Origin: Drosophila persimilis
Taxonomy: Eukaryota > Arthropoda > Insecta > Diptera > Drosophilidae
Reading direction: 5' to 3'
DNA: 64,000 nucleotides
NCBI RefSeq assembly: GCF_003286085.1
Contig: NW_020825289.1
Span: 10,664,001-10,728,000, forward strand
The notes under the pieces are model-generated. The model worked only from the letters and a program-made list of their open reading frames with translations. It made no database searches and was not told the origin of the DNA. Below, in pieces: positions 61,501 through 64,000 of the stretch. Position 1 is the stretch's first letter; each line of letters opens with the position of its first letter. The translations under genes were made by a program, and so were the position numbers.

Positions 61501-62476
61501 CCAACGCCCACAACGGGCCTTCCAGCCAGCTAACAGCATAATATATCAGGAGTTGAGGCTGGCTCGGAACGGGAACGAGAACGAGAGCCGCCATTCCCAT
61601 TATTATTTATGCGTATGCATGGGGCACAGGGCATAGGGCACAGGGCACAGGGCTGGCTGGGAGTTCGACCCTCTGTGGAGGTGTCACGGGGGCCTCGTAG
61701 TCCCCTGTCAGAGGAGTGTTTGTCACCATTGCAGGGAGACGAATGGCAAATTGAATGCGATGTCAGTGCTGAGGTTTGCAATCTCTTCATGCTGTTTCGG
61801 TCACATTTCTTTCAATGGATGGTGTCATGTCATGTTCTCGAAAATGTCAGGTTTTCCGTCTCATAAATATGTGATGTCGCTAAATAAATTACAATTATCT
61901 TCATAGTCAACTAATTTCTTCTCTAATCCCCATTGAAAGTTTGCAATATTTGTATGGAAACTATAGTGTTGAAAAGAATATAAGAAGAGACTAGATCTAC
62001 AATTGAATAAAAACTGAGAAAGTCTGGCAAATTTGTTTATTATTAACGTATAAACCCCAACACATTGTAGTCCGCTCCTGTCTGGGCACGTGCCAATCCT
62101 CGTAAAACCTTCTCCCAGCATTATCCTTTGGCTTAGACTGCTAATTAAAATTCTACCATTGGCATCGTTTTGCATAGTTTCTAATTTGCCTGAGAGGGAA
62201 CAAAGAAGGAGGAGAGGGCGAGCCAAACAACATGAATATTTGAATATGGATTTGTGTGGTCTGGCATACTGAGTGGCTGCCTAAGCTTCGGTCATCAGCA
62301 GGCGGCTGAAGCGAAAGGCATGGAAATGATTGGGCTAGGGCCAGGGGTAATAGTAGGGTACGGTTGGTTGATTCCTAGCAGGTCTTCGACTTTGGGGTCG
62401 ACTGAGTGTTTTTCATTTTTTTGCACAGGGGTTACGTTTTTCTCTAGCTCAACGTGGCTTAGGCTCACACACTCAC

Positions 62477-62530
62477 CCTGACCCCCTGCTCCTCCTGAGC
62501 GTATTTCTTGATTTCACGCTCCAAATCAAG
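62477..62530 (-). CDS. brp: Candidate 18-codon brp exon
   Basis: On the minus strand, acceptor ATCGAAACAG|CTTGAT and donor GTCAGG|GTGAGT bound 54 nt, phase 0, encoding LDLEREIKKYAQEEQGVR, a charged helix. A pyrimidine-rich stretch (aaccttctctcacttctg) lies about 20-40 bases before the acceptor. The frame also stays open upstream for about 20 codons (ILNLLSLLVKPTSKQ), so a longer exon or an unrelated minus-strand gene is possible. It does not match the canonical BRP sequence I remember, so it would be an alternative exon. Confidence 0.4.
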
Positions 62531-64000
62531 CTGTTTCGATGTTGGTTTCACCAGAAGTGAGAGAAGGTTGAGTATCGCATAAGTTTGTTAGATTTTGTAT
62601 ACATTATACATACGAGTATATGCACGTGTATGTGTGTGTTGTGTGAGTGTGAATACGAGTGTATGGGTATGGGCTATGTTCAAGATAGAGGGCAAATGTA
62701 AGCCGAAAGCTGACAGCATCGGGCAGACAAAGTGGCGTCAGTTAAATGGCCATAAGAAGCGGACAATAAAGCCAAGAAAAGGCTCGTAAAAAAGTATCCT
62801 ACAGTACATGTATATATAGTATACATATATAAGCGTGGAGATACATGATGATGCGTGTGCTGTGTTCTAGCTCTGGATTATATAAGACTGCCAAAAGTTG
62901 GGCCAAGCATGGGGGAACGAGGAGCAAAGGAGCCAAGCTCTTCAGATACTCGAGATTCAATGCGGCTCAAGATGAATTATGGAGAGTTTGTGCTATTTTC
63001 TAACAAGATCATTGAAAGAGGAGGAATACATATGCAAAGATGGAGGGCATGTAAGTCAGCATCTGAGAGAAGGCAGAGTTAGAGGAGATCGGAGGATGGT
63101 ATGGAAGGCTGGCAACTGCAGCAGCAATAAATAGGAAATGTAAAACGCACTGACCTCGAAAGAACCCTCGAACCCTGCTACACACACACGAATACTGGTG
63201 GAAGTGCAGCGATTGCTCGCTTTTTCGTGACTGCCAACGCGGCGTATACGCAACAACTCTTAATTGCTCAGGCCCGGCCAAAAGCGAGGCTTTTTCTTTT
63301 TTTGTGTTTTTTTTTTGCAATTCGGTTTGGTTTTGTGGAATGGGTTTTAATTACTGCTGTGACTACCACACACTCTTCACAGCCACTGTCTTCTCCTGCC
63401 CCTCCTCTTCTTCTTCCTCTTCCTCCCATTTCCATTTCCCTTTCCATCGCTCGATTTGTTTGCTTTAAAAGTGACAAATGAATTTCGAGCCTCACCAATC
63501 GCCGGTCCAAACAGTTGTTGCTGGGGCTCGTCCTTTCAATTGCTCTGTGCTTTAATATAATAATTCCCCCTTCAAGAATCCCACTCCCGCGGACTGCTAT
63601 TGTGGGGAGAGGGTGGAAAATAAACAAGGCTTTACGCAGAAATAAAATGCGAGTCCCGTAATTGTCAAATTGGTACGCTGCCAAAAAATACGACATCTGA
63701 ATACTTATTGTGCAGAGCCTTCCAATGGATTAATTCTCCTTTGGAGAGAGATGAACCCATCGAGATGGCTGACAGTCTTTTGGATTCTGACATAGACGTC
63801 GGTACTTTGCGCTACATTAACATTTGCATACCTTTCCTTTTTGCAATCCCAAAAAAATCATTTTTGATGAACCACTCCAAACGGTTTTTTTTTTAACTGA
63901 TTCTCGGAATATTTCCCGGTATCCTACCAATCCCATTTCAATCGTTTGGGGAACAAAAACTTTGGCAGTGCCATAACACTGCTATTCAGTGTGCCCCACA
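62531..64000 (-). other. Right-hand flank, probably upstream brp intron
   Basis: No exon recognised. Contains GTGT and TATA-like microsatellites near 62625-62660 and 62808-62835, a T-rich run near 63297-63315 and a TTC-rich stretch near 63400-63430. The N-terminal BRP exons should lie beyond 64000. Confidence 0.4.

Larger units (their letters stand above)
53725..62476 (-). other. brp intron, 8.75 kb
   Basis: Holds microsatellites: twelve TAG units at 55137-55172, GA runs at 55200-55325 and 55985-56040, a GT run at 58521-58552, CTG/GCT runs at 59925-59941 and 60000-60050, (AGTCCT)/(CGAGT) at 58045-58085 and (TGCTTC) at 60866-60890. A GC-rich proline-coding patch at 55735-55854 is treated separately. 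No other exon with BRP-like sequence was found. Confidence 0.6.

Noticed and set aside
1-64000. CRISPR arrays, operons, tRNA or rRNA genes
   Set aside because: None were seen; the sequence is an insect nuclear genome and no tRNA-like cloverleaf or rRNA sequence was recognised.

Overview
The window is a piece of a Drosophila chromosome. Four protein-coding loci are recognisable by their products: a ZC3H15/DFRP1 zinc-finger protein (CG8635 in D. melanogaster), the mRNA-export factor Gle1, the mitoribosomal PPR protein mS39/PTCD3, and most of the active-zone scaffold Bruchpilot (brp). Introns of 53-129 nt, DRE (TATCGATA) and Motif-1 core promoters, and abundant CA/GA/CAG microsatellites also fit Drosophila. 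The species is not melanogaster, because many brp residues differ from what I remember of it. An obscura-group fly is plausible, but that is an inference.

Layout, left to right. 1-25.6 kb is mostly non-coding, microsatellite-rich DNA. It holds one convincing coding exon (minus strand, 7778-7906), the N-terminus of a gene I do not recognise whose remaining exons lie beyond the left edge. An AT-rich island at about 19.8-21.3 kb carries a 120-codon open frame and other coding-like fragments in shifted frames, which looks like a decayed gene. 25.6-34.3 kb is a compact housekeeping cluster: CG8635 (+) convergent with Gle1 (-), then mRpS39 (-), each gene with one or two short introns. Copies of a dispersed repeat surround the cluster; one inverted pair brackets the CG8635-Gle1 block. 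Three 89-bp tandem units lie just upstream of CG8635.

34.3-64 kb is the brp locus on the minus strand. An AT-rich stretch (about 35.1-39.6 kb) is probably 3' UTR. Fourteen constitutive-looking exons (39632-49196) encode the last 1445 residues of BRP, almost all coiled coil and ending in the conserved vesicle-tethering tail. Further 5' are two additional phase-0 exon candidates: a 467-codon exon (52324-53724) encoding a Tyr/Gly/Gln/His-rich low-complexity segment, and an 18-codon exon (62477-62530). The canonical first ~285 residues of BRP lie beyond the right edge.

The main point of interest is the 467-codon exon. It is an exact multiple of three with phase 0 at both ends, so it can be inserted before the C-terminal coiled coil without disturbing it. 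Alternatively it can be read through its own donor for 14 more residues to a stop with a nearby AATAAA. brp may therefore make a scaffold with a large disordered insert, or a short isoform ending in that domain.
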